Assembly: GCA_910579335.1 (NCBI GenBank)
Contig: CAJTUQ010000081.1
Coordinates: forward strand, 454 to 13,075
Direction of reading: 5' to 3'
Length of the DNA stretch: 12,622 bases
From: an uncultured Dorea sp.
GTDB lineage: Bacteria > Bacillota > Clostridia > Lachnospirales > Lachnospiraceae
Position 1 is the first letter of the stretch. Each line of letters opens with the position of its first letter. A program made the position numbers and the translations under genes. Below, in pieces: positions 7,218 to 12,622 of this stretch. The notes under the pieces were generated by a model that did not search any database, was not told the DNA's origin, and worked only from the letters and a program-made list of their open reading frames with translations.

Positions 7218-7892
7218 GTGAAGATTTATTTAATCAGGCATTCGGCCACGAAAGGAAATCTAGAGAAACGGTATATCGGCAGGACGGACGAGAGCCTTTG
7301 TGAAACAGGACGAGAGCTTCTTAGGGAACGCATTGAGGCAGGGGCGTATCCTGCGGCCGGAAGGATTTTTACAAGCCCCATGAGGCGGTGCATTGAGACG
7401 GCAGAGCTTCTTTATCCAAAACAAGAGCCGACAGTGATAGAGGAACTGGCGGAATGTGATTTCGGGAAGTTTGAATATAAAAATTATGAGGAGTTAAAAG
7501 AGGAGCCGGAATACCAAATGTGGATTGACAGCGGAGGGACGATTCGGTTTCCGGGAGGGGAGAGCAGAGCAGCATTTTCCAAAAGGAGCCTTGAAGGATT
7601 CTCCAAAGCTCTTGGAATGTGCAGAGGCGATGAGGACGCAGTGTTTGTCGTACATGGCGGGACGATTATGAGTATTATGGAAAAGTATGCCATCCCCAGG
7701 GGTGAGTATTACGATTTCCAGACAGGAAATGGAGAGGGTTATGAACTTATTCTGGCGGATGTGCCTCCCGCTTGCGGCAGGCTTTGTTCTGGATTTAATA
7801 CTGGGAGACCCGGTCTGGCTGTATCATCCGGTAAGGATGATGGGGCAGTTGATTACGCACCTGGAAAAAATTATAAGAGGCTGCCTGCCTAA
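7218..7892 (+). CDS. cobC: Histidine phosphatase, probable alpha-ribazole phosphatase CobC
   Basis: This is a phosphoglycerate-mutase-fold phosphatase; in this operon it most likely removes the 5'-phosphate of alpha-ribazole phosphate or of adenosylcobalamin phosphate. The GTG start at 7218 is chosen because GGGG (7208-7211) lies six bases upstream and the catalytic IRHS then sits at residues 6-9, with phospho-acceptor His8, as is normal. Extending to the upstream TTG at 7182 would add 12 unlikely residues. Further family motifs are RYIGRTDESL, TSPMRRCIETAELL, ECDFGKFEY and VVHGGTIMSIM. The last 50 residues (175-224, from the Tyr of NGEGYEL) are encoded within cbiB in another frame; after GYELIL they do not resemble a conserved domain and look like an overprinted tail. 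The family identity is firm, but the CobC substrate is inferred from context. Confidence 0.88.
   Translation: MKIYLIRHSATKGNLEKRYIGRTDESLCETGRELLRERIEAGAYPAAGRIFTSPMRRCIETAELLYPKQEPTVIEELAECDFGKFEYKNYEELKEEPEYQMWIDSGGTIRFPGGESRAAFSKRSLEGFSKALGMCRGDEDAVFVVHGGTIMSIMEKYAIPRGEYYDFQTGNGEGYELILADVPPACGRLCSGFNTGRPGLAVSSGKDDGAVDYAPGKNYKRLPA
7731..7738 (+). promoter_or_regulatory. Ribosome binding site that sets the cbiB start
   Basis: GGAGAGGG inside the phosphatase gene has its GGAG core six bases before the ATG at 7741. The in-frame ATG at 7729 has AGGA only one base away, and the ATG at 7687 has no comparable site, so 7741 is preferred. Confidence 0.65.
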
Positions 7893-8724
7893 GACGAAGC
7901 CAGCGGAAAGAGCGGGGGGCGCGCTCCTTGTATTTTGTGTAACAGCAGTTAGTACGGTGGCGCCGTTTGGCCTGCTGTTTTTTGCCTACCGGATGGATTT
8001 TTATCTGGGGCTTGCAGCAGAAAGCTTTATGTGTTATCAGATTCTTGCTGTAAAGTCGCTTGGGACTGAGAGCAAGCGTGTCTATGACGCGCTTACCATG
8101 AAAGGGCTGGAGGAAGGAAGGGCCGCGGTTTCTATGATAGTCGGACGTGATACAAAAGAGCTGACAGAGGAGGGGGTGATAAAGGCTGCGGTTGAAACGG
8201 TGGCGGAGAATACTTCGGACGGAGTGATTGCGCCGATGCTTTATATGGCTGTGGGGGGCGCAGTGCTTGGGTTTGCATATAAGTCTGTCAATACGATGGA
8301 TTCTATGATAGGATATAAAAATGAGGAATATTTATATTTTGGTACGGCGGCGGCAAAGCTGGATGATTTTGTGAATTATGTTCCGGCAAGACTTTCGGCC
8401 GTGCTTATGATACTTGCAGCGTTTTTTTGCGGGATGGACTGGAGGAAGGCCGTGTACATATACCGGAGGGACCGCTTTAAGCACAAGAGTCCCAATGCGG
8501 CACAGACGGAGGCGGTTATGGCGGGGGCGCTGCATGTGCAGCTGGCAGGCGACGCATGGTATTTTGGAAAACTGTATGAGAAACCGGTGATAGGAGACGA
8601 TATCCGTGAAATTGGGGCAGAGGATATCAAAAGGTCGCACCGGCTTCTTTACGGGACGGCAGTGCTTGGGATATTTTTACTTCTGGCTGTTAAAATCAGC
8701 CTGGCAGTAGTTTTGGTGATGTAA
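7741..8724 (+). CDS. cbiB: Adenosylcobinamide-phosphate synthase CbiB
   Basis: CbiB is the integral-membrane enzyme that attaches (R)-1-amino-2-propanol phosphate (or ethanolamine phosphate) to the corrin ring's f side chain. From the ATG at 7741 it has 327 residues, typical for the family, and begins with a hydrophobic segment running straight into the diagnostic LDLILGDPVWLYHPVRMMG. Other conserved blocks are MIVGRDTKEL, ETVAENTSDGVIAP, KSVNTMDSMIGYKN, FGTAAAKLDDFVNYVPARL and KSPNAAQTEAVMAGAL. Hydrophobic segments at the N-terminus, centre and extreme C-terminus fit membrane insertion. The first 152 nt overlap the phosphatase gene in a different frame. CobD, which makes aminopropanol phosphate in enteric bacteria, is not encoded in the window. 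cbiB appears to be the last cobalamin gene here. Confidence 0.95.
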   Translation: MNLFWRMCLPLAAGFVLDLILGDPVWLYHPVRMMGQLITHLEKIIRGCLPKTKPAERAGGALLVFCVTAVSTVAPFGLLFFAYRMDFYLGLAAESFMCYQILAVKSLGTESKRVYDALTMKGLEEGRAAVSMIVGRDTKELTEEGVIKAAVETVAENTSDGVIAPMLYMAVGGAVLGFAYKSVNTMDSMIGYKNEEYLYFGTAAAKLDDFVNYVPARLSAVLMILAAFFCGMDWRKAVYIYRRDRFKHKSPNAAQTEAVMAGALHVQLAGDAWYFGKLYEKPVIGDDIREIGAEDIKRSHRLLYGTAVLGIFLLLAVKISLAVVLVM

Positions 8725-8760
8725 CAGCAGGAAGTATGAAATATGGTATGTCAAAATGAC

Positions 8761-8770
8761 AGGAAAGGGG
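8761..8770 (+). promoter_or_regulatory. Ribosome binding site of the cysteine desulfurase-like gene
   Basis: AGGAAAGGGG precedes two adjacent ATG codons (8774 and 8777). The upstream in-frame ATG at 8756 lacks a good site, so the protein probably starts MMKQTIYF or MKQTIYF. Confidence 0.6.
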
Positions 8771-8773
8771 ATC

Positions 8774-9934
8774 ATGATGAAGCAGACGATTTACTTTGAC
8801 AATGGCAGTACTTCATGGCCGAAGGCGCCGGGGGTCGCGGGAGCGATGGCGGAGTTATTAGAAAACGGGGCGTTTAACATCAACCGGGGAACCTATGCCG
8901 GGGCTTATGAGGTGGAGGGAATTGTACTGGATACAAGGGAACAGCTTGCCCGGCTTTTTGGCGGAAGGGATTCCAGGTATGCAATCTTTACTCCGGGCAT
9001 TACTTATTCTCTGAATTATTTTATCAAAGGCTTTTTAAAAAAAGGCAGTCATGTTCTGGTAAGCGGACTGGAGCATAATGCGGTTATGCGTCCGTTGGAG
9101 CAGATGAAACAATGGGGGGTATCCTACGACATTGTTCCGGTGGATGAAGAGGGGAACCTTCGTGTGGAAACGCTTGAGGGAATGATAAGGAAGGAGACGG
9201 AAGCTGTCATTGTAACACATGCTTCTAACGTGTGCGGAACGGTCGTGCCGATTGCAGAGATTGGGAAACTCTGCAGGAGCAGGGAACTATTCTTTGCGGT
9301 TGATACGGCTCAGAGCGCCGGGACGCTTACGATTGACATGGAGAAATGCGGGATTGATTTTCTTGCGTTTACAGGGCATAAAGGACTTCTTGGGCCCCAG
9401 GGAATCGGAGGATTTTTGATTTCCGAACGTCTTGCCGGACAGATGGACGCTTATATTGCAGGGGGGACAGGAAGCCAGTCGGATTCTTTTTTGCAGCCGG
9501 AGAGCCTTCCGGATAAATATGAGAGCGGAACCATGAACCTTCCGGGAATCATCGGTCTCCATGCTGCTCTTGAGTATTTGGAAAAAACAGGGATTGACGC
9601 CATTCACGAAAAGAAAATGTACCTGACAGAGTATTTTTTAAAGAAGGTTAAAGAGATACCGGGTGTCCGCATTGTCGGAAGAAAAGACACGAAGAACAGA
9701 GTTGCGGTTGTGTCCCTGGACTTTCAGACAGAGGATAATGCGGTGGCTGCATTCACATTGGAGCAGGAGTATGGGATTATGACAAGGGTCGGCCTTCACT
9801 GCGCGCCGGCCGCACACCGTTCGCTTCATACATTTCCGCAGGGAACGGTGCGGTTTGCGTTTGGCATGAACAATACGGCCGAGGAAATAGACTGCTGTGT
9901 GGAGGGCATAGAGAGGATAGTGAAGCGCTTATAG
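8774..9934 (+). CDS. Class V aminotransferase-fold cysteine desulfurase-like enzyme
   Basis: This PLP enzyme of the NifS/SufS fold has 386 residues from the ATG at 8774 (8777 is also possible). Motifs in order are IYFDNGSTSWPK at the N-terminus, the SGLEHNAVMRPLE segment with the conserved His, THASNVCGT, AVDTAQSAGT with the cofactor-binding Asp, AFTGHKGLLGPQG with the Schiff-base Lys203, YESGTMNLPG, and GLHCAPAAHRSLHTF with Cys343 in the position of the persulfide cysteine. The HCAP...H...GTVR.AFG..NT pattern is that of the 'cysteine desulfurase family protein' group typified by Enterococcus EF2568, whose members occur near selenium- and molybdenum-hydroxylase genes. It probably mobilises sulfur from cysteine, or selenium from selenocysteine. 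It follows cbiB by 49 nt with no terminator seen between, and precedes the double-cubane reductase, so it may serve that cluster rather than cobalamin. No SufU or IscU scaffold gene is adjacent. Confidence 0.88.
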   Translation: MMKQTIYFDNGSTSWPKAPGVAGAMAELLENGAFNINRGTYAGAYEVEGIVLDTREQLARLFGGRDSRYAIFTPGITYSLNYFIKGFLKKGSHVLVSGLEHNAVMRPLEQMKQWGVSYDIVPVDEEGNLRVETLEGMIRKETEAVIVTHASNVCGTVVPIAEIGKLCRSRELFFAVDTAQSAGTLTIDMEKCGIDFLAFTGHKGLLGPQGIGGFLISERLAGQMDAYIAGGTGSQSDSFLQPESLPDKYESGTMNLPGIIGLHAALEYLEKTGIDAIHEKKMYLTEYFLKKVKEIPGVRIVGRKDTKNRVAVVSLDFQTEDNAVAAFTLEQEYGIMTRVGLHCAPAAHRSLHTFPQGTVRFAFGMNNTAEEIDCCVEGIERIVKRL

Positions 9935-10058
9935 AAAATACAAATAAATACGGCGATATATTATAATTATCAATCAGGGAAATGCAAGGATTTCATAGCC
10001 TGTACGCCTTAAAAATGATACACTGGTTATAGTCGATTTATGCAAATATGTTTTACTT

Positions 10059-10065
10059 AAGGAGG
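10059..10065 (+). promoter_or_regulatory. Strong Shine-Dalgarno that sets the start of the double-cubane reductase
   Basis: AAGGAGG is nine bases before the ATG at 10075, whereas the in-frame ATG at 10048 lies upstream of this site. The 140-nt gap before it (9935-10074) is AT-rich and contains a TATAAT (9962-9967), but no good -35 hexamer and no terminator hairpin. Confidence 0.8.
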
Positions 10066-10074
10066 AAAATTGGT

Positions 10075-11349
10075 ATGGCTGACAATCATAAGATGTGGGA
10101 AGAATTGGGGATGAATCTGGAACTGCACGACCAGCTTTGTGCGGTGCTTCCACAGGCGTTCGGAGATGTTTTTTTATCGCAGGAGAACAGGCCGGAGGGT
10201 ATGGATTACTATAATATGGTCGTAGCGGACATTCACGGCATCCGGCCTGCAGAGCTGATTGAGCATCAGAAGAAGGGCGGAAAGGTGTTTGGGACGTTCT
10301 GCGTCTATGTCCCGGATGAGGTGATTTTTGCGGCGGATGCAATTGCGACCGGACTTTGCGGCGGTTCCCAGTTCTGGGTTCCGGGCGGAGAAAAGGTTCT
10401 GCCTACAAATACCTGCCCGTTGATAAAAGCGTCTGTCGGCGCAAGACTTGACCGTACATGCCCGTTCTTTAGAATTGCTGATATGTACATAGGAGAGACT
10501 ACTTGTGACGGAAAGAAAAAAGCATGGGAGATTCTTTCCGAGGATGTTCCGGTTCATGTAATGGACCTTCCGCAGATGAAGCGCGCAAAGGATGTCAAAG
10601 CATGGGCAAAGGAGATAGAAGACCTGAAGGAAAAGGTGGAAGAGTTTACAGGAAATAAGGTGACGGCAGAGAAGCTGGCAGAGAGCATTCAATTAATTAA
10701 TGACAAGAGAAGGGCGCTGGCAAGGCTGTATGACTGCCGCAAGAGTGAGACTTTGCCAATCAGCGGTACAGATGCATTGGTTATTTCACAGATAGCGTTT
10801 TATGATGACCCGGCAAGATTTACACAGATGACGAATAAGCTTTGTGATGAGCTGGAGCAGAGAATCAAGGACGGCGTAAGCGTAGTCAGTGCAGGTACAA
10901 AGCGCATTATGCTGACCGGAACGCCGTTAGCAATTCCGAACTGGAAGCTGCATAACATAGTAGAAACGAGCGGAGCGGTAGTCGTCTGTGAAGAAATGTG
11001 TACAGGAACCCGTTATTTTGAGAATTATGTGGATGAGACGAAAGAGACGGTCGAGGAGCAGATTATGGCAATCGCAGAGCGCTATATGAATATCAACTGC
11101 GCATGCTTTACGCCGAACCATGCGAGAATTGACGATATACTGCGTCTGGCAAAGGAATATAAGGTTGATGGCATCATTGATGTGAACCTTAAATTCTGTA
11201 ACCTTTATGACACAGAAGGATATTTTGTGGAGCGCGCCATGAAAGAAGCCGGGATTCCGGTACTTGGAATTGAGACGGACTATACGGACAGTGATGCACA
11301 GCAGCTTCGTACAAGAGTCAGCGCATTTGTGGAAATGCTGAATAACTAG
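10075..11349 (+). CDS. Double-cubane-cluster-type anaerobic reductase (HgdB/YjiM family, 2-hydroxyacyl-CoA dehydratase-like)
   Basis: A 424-residue protein of the 2-hydroxyacyl-CoA dehydratase component superfamily, in the single-subunit branch that includes E. coli YjiM and the Carboxydothermus double-cubane cluster protein, which binds an [Fe8S9] cluster as a homodimer and reduces small substrates with ATP-driven electrons. Cysteines in family-typical positions are Cys76 (GTFCVYVPDE), Cys95 (GLCGG), Cys114 (NTCPLIKAS), Cys129 (RTCPFF), Cys144 (ETTCDGKKK), Cys305 and Cys309 (VVCEEMCTG) and Cys375 (LKFCNLYDTEG). Which of these ligate iron is not decided here. The CP-LIKAS and TTCDGKKK blocks favour the double-cubane branch over classical (R)-2-hydroxyacyl-CoA dehydratases, which need two different subunits; no second subunit is present. 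Its ATPase activator is encoded two genes downstream. The natural substrate is unknown. Confidence 0.88.
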   Translation: MADNHKMWEELGMNLELHDQLCAVLPQAFGDVFLSQENRPEGMDYYNMVVADIHGIRPAELIEHQKKGGKVFGTFCVYVPDEVIFAADAIATGLCGGSQFWVPGGEKVLPTNTCPLIKASVGARLDRTCPFFRIADMYIGETTCDGKKKAWEILSEDVPVHVMDLPQMKRAKDVKAWAKEIEDLKEKVEEFTGNKVTAEKLAESIQLINDKRRALARLYDCRKSETLPISGTDALVISQIAFYDDPARFTQMTNKLCDELEQRIKDGVSVVSAGTKRIMLTGTPLAIPNWKLHNIVETSGAVVVCEEMCTGTRYFENYVDETKETVEEQIMAIAERYMNINCACFTPNHARIDDILRLAKEYKVDGIIDVNLKFCNLYDTEGYFVERAMKEAGIPVLGIETDYTDSDAQQLRTRVSAFVEMLNN

Positions 11350-11394
11350 TGTTCTTTGGCTTAAAGTATCATGGTGATGTGAGGAAGAAGCGTT

Positions 11395-11655
11395 ATGCAG
11401 AAGATACAGCATTATGTTTTGTTTCCGAATCACGATAATGGGATGCGTCTTTATAATGAATTAAAAAAGCTGGGGGTTTGGGCAGTGATAGCCCCGACCC
11501 CCAGAAGTGCGAGTAAATGCTGCGGGATTTCGCTTATGATAAAAGAAGAGGATATTGACGCAATTCAAGATTGTGTAGTGGAACATGGAATAGAAATATT
11601 AAAAATAGCTGCGGTAGAGAAAGACTTGAACCCCCACAGGGACAGATATTGCTGA
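11395..11655 (+). CDS. DUF3343 protein, putative Se/S carrier-like
   Basis: A small 86-residue protein matching the DUF3343 (putative Se/S carrier protein-like) family. It has an N-terminal strand (HYVLFPNHDNG), a helix (MRLYNELKKLG), a strand leading into the APTPRSAS loop, and an adjacent cysteine pair Cys42-Cys43 in KCCGISL where the family keeps its redox or carrier cysteine. A final Cys86 is the last residue. The fold is ferredoxin-like by family expectation. Its place between the reductase (45 nt upstream) and the activator (25 nt downstream), with a desulfurase nearby, suggests that it receives persulfide sulfur or selenium and delivers it, perhaps for cluster assembly. That role is inference. 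The ATG at 11395 follows GAGGAA at eight bases. A strong inverted repeat lies inside the gene just before the CC codons. Confidence 0.82.
   Translation: MQKIQHYVLFPNHDNGMRLYNELKKLGVWAVIAPTPRSASKCCGISLMIKEEDIDAIQDCVVEHGIEILKIAAVEKDLNPHRDRYC
11470..11504 (+). repeat. GC-rich inverted repeat inside the DUF3343 gene
   Basis: CTGGGGGT (11470-11477) pairs perfectly with ACCCCCAG (11497-11504), and GGGC (11480-11483) with GCCC (11491-11494), separated by a 2x2 internal loop and closed by a seven-base loop. It ends 13 nt before the tandem TGC TGC codons for Cys42-Cys43. It is within coding sequence, so it may be chance, but 12 base pairs of mostly G-C pairing is strong for an intragenic stretch. Confidence 0.55.
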
Positions 11656-11680
11656 ATATTTTATTTGAGAGGTAGGAAAG

Positions 11681-12448
11681 ATGAATTATGTAGGGATTGA
11701 TATCGGCTCCACGGCGTCAAAGGTAGCGGTGATAGGAGACGGAGAGCAGAGATTTGTGCTTCCGACAGGCTGGAGCAGCAAGGAGACGACCACGCTTATA
11801 AAAGACAGGCTTTTTGCGGACGGAATCGATGTGGAAAGTCAGGATACAAAGGTGGCGGCGACAGGGTACGGGCGGATTGCCGTAGGTTTTGCCGACTATG
11901 TCATTACAGAGATTACCTGCCATGCGAGAGGCGGAAGAGAGATGGCCGGAGACGAGTGTACAATTATTGATGTGGGAGGGCAGGACACAAAGGTGATTCT
12001 TGTTTCCGGAGGAATGGTGCAGGATTTCCTGATGAATGATAAATGTTCGGCAGGAACCGGAAAATTTTTGGAAATTATGGCAAACCGGCTTGGCGTCAGC
12101 CTCCAAGAGCTGTTTGACATGGCGGCGGCGGGAACCGTGCTTCCCATCAGTTCACTTTGCACGGTATTTGCCGAGTCCGAGGTCATTAACTATATCGGCG
12201 AAGGGAAAAGCCGCGAAGATATTGCCGCAGGAGTTGTGGACTCGGTGGCGGCGAAAGTGGCGCAGCTAAGCCAGAGAAAGAATTTGTCGGAGAAGATAAT
12301 CCTGACCGGAGGATTAAGCCACAGTGAATATTTTACGAAAATATTGTCGGCGAAAGTCGGGAAGACGGTGGAGCCAACAAAAGATGGAAGATATGCAGGA
12401 GCGCTAGGGGCGGCGCTTTTGGCTAAGGAGAAAACGGCACGGAAATAA
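11681..12448 (+). CDS. ATPase activator of the double-cubane reductase (HgdC/BadF-type activase)
   Basis: A 255-residue member of the ASKHA-fold BadF/BadG/BcrA/HgdC family. As a homodimer it carries one [4Fe-4S] cluster at the subunit interface and uses ATP to inject a low-potential electron into its partner reductase. Visible motifs are the nucleotide-binding YVGIDIGSTASK at the N-terminus, VAATGYGR, IIDVGGQDTK (second phosphate-binding loop) and TGGLSHSEYF (adenosine site). The two cluster cysteines are Cys122 in NDKCSAGTGKF and Cys160 in SSLCTVFAESEV, with spacing close to that of Acidaminococcus HgdC. Length is normal and all key residues are present. It follows the DUF3343 gene by 25 nt, with an AGGAAAG site before the ATG, and ends inside a terminator hairpin. 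The partner is almost certainly the protein encoded at 10075-11349. Confidence 0.93.
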   Translation: MNYVGIDIGSTASKVAVIGDGEQRFVLPTGWSSKETTTLIKDRLFADGIDVESQDTKVAATGYGRIAVGFADYVITEITCHARGGREMAGDECTIIDVGGQDTKVILVSGGMVQDFLMNDKCSAGTGKFLEIMANRLGVSLQELFDMAAAGTVLPISSLCTVFAESEVINYIGEGKSREDIAAGVVDSVAAKVAQLSQRKNLSEKIILTGGLSHSEYFTKILSAKVGKTVEPTKDGRYAGALGAALLAKEKTARK

Positions 12449-12466
12449 AGTGTCGTTTTCTTTTTT
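12429..12466 (+). terminator. Intrinsic terminator overlapping the activator stop codon
   Basis: GAAAACGGCAC (12430-12440) pairs with GTGTCGTTTTC (12450-12460) with one G-U pair and a nine-base loop, extendable by an A-T pair, and is followed by TTTTTT (12461-12466). The TAA stop (12446-12448) lies in the loop, so the last codons form the left arm. It closes the desulfurase-reductase-activator transcript. Confidence 0.88.
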
Positions 12467-12497
12467 CTTCGGGATTCCTGCCGTGTATGTAAAATGA

Positions 12498-12526
12498 TTG
12501 TGAAAATGAATCCACTGTGGTAGAAT
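12498..12526 (+). promoter_or_regulatory. Sigma-A-type promoter for the last gene
   Basis: TTGTGA (12498-12503) and TAGAAT (12521-12526) are separated by exactly 17 bases, and TGG directly before the -10 makes it an extended -10. It sits between the terminator and the next gene, 23 nt upstream of the ATG. Position and match support a housekeeping promoter that starts a new transcription unit. Confidence 0.7.
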
Positions 12527-12549
12527 AACCAGAACAGGAGGTGTTGAAA

Positions 12550-12622
12550 ATGAAGGTTTTATTAATTAATGGAAGTCCCCGCACAGAGGGAAATACATAT
12601 ACTGCTTTGTATGAGATGGAGA
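12550..12622 (+). CDS. Flavodoxin-fold NAD(P)H/FMN reductase-like protein, 3'-truncated by window edge
   Basis: Only 24 complete codons are visible, beginning MKVLLINGSPRTEGNTYTAL. The strand followed by NGSPR..GNT is the FMN phosphate-binding loop typical of NADPH-dependent FMN reductases and iron-sulfur flavoproteins. The ATG is six bases after a perfect AGGAGGTG site (12536-12543) and downstream of a good promoter, so it begins its own unit. Whether it donates electrons to the preceding system cannot be judged from this fragment. Confidence 0.75.
   Translation, partial: MKVLLINGSPRTEGNTYTALYEME

Noticed and set aside
9962..9967. TATAAT as a promoter -10 for the double-cubane reductase
   Set aside because: No acceptable -35 hexamer lies 16-18 bases upstream and the region is generally AT-rich, so it is mentioned only in the ribosome-binding-site entry.
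10075..11349. Calling the reductase a classical (R)-2-hydroxyacyl-CoA dehydratase subunit
   Set aside because: The second dehydratase subunit and CoA-pathway genes are missing, and the motif pattern fits the single-subunit double-cubane branch better.
10927..11433. 168-codon minus-strand open frame opposite the 3' end of the double-cubane reductase gene
   Set aside because: The plus strand there encodes conserved cysteine motifs of the reductase, and the antisense product looks like a random Cys/His-rich translation without a recognisable domain.
11518..11523. Selenocysteine insertion at the DUF3343 redox site
   Set aside because: Both codons are TGC rather than TGA, and the nearby hairpin is upstream rather than downstream, so there is no support for recoding.
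1..12622. CRISPR arrays, tRNA or rRNA genes, insertion-sequence ends
   Set aside because: No regularly spaced repeats, cloverleaf-like sequences, rRNA stretches or transposase genes with inverted ends were seen in the window.

Overview
The window looks like the chromosome of a strictly anaerobic Firmicute, most likely a Lachnospiraceae-type clostridium. This is inferred from moderate GC content, purine-rich Shine-Dalgarno sites, tightly packed same-strand genes, an oxygen-independent cobalamin gene set and an oxygen-sensitive HgdB/HgdC-type reductase pair. All supported genes are on the + strand.

Layout: (1) 1-603 is the 3' part of a tyrosine recombinase whose start lies outside the window. 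(2) 717-8724 is a compact cobalamin operon: a three-domain CbiJ-CbiE-CbiT fusion, CbiA, CobT, CobU, CobS, a short degenerate CobU-like protein, a histidine phosphatase of the CobC type and CbiB. Several junctions overlap (TGATG between cobT and cobU, ATGA between cobU and cobS, and an unusual 152-nt overlap between the phosphatase gene and cbiB). (3) 8774-12448 holds a class V aminotransferase-fold cysteine desulfurase-like enzyme, a double-cubane-cluster-type reductase (HgdB/YjiM family), a small DUF3343 protein (putative Se/S carrier) and an HgdC-type ATPase activator. It ends at a strong intrinsic terminator that overlaps the last stop codon. (4) 12498-12622 carries a clear promoter and the first 24 codons of a flavodoxin-fold NAD(P)H/FMN reductase-like gene.

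How the genes work together: the cobalamin genes cover corrin-ring steps (C5/C15 methylation, C12 decarboxylation, precorrin-6 reduction), a,c-side-chain amidation and nucleotide loop assembly (CbiB, CobU, CobT, CobS, CobC). The remaining ring genes, cbiP/cobQ, cobD and the adenosyltransferase are not in this window. The downstream module pairs an ATP-driven electron injector with an 8-iron reductase and brackets them with two sulfur (or selenium) handling proteins. Its substrate cannot be read from sequence, and this is the most interesting part of the window. A link to low-potential cobalt reduction is possible but is only an inference from adjacency.
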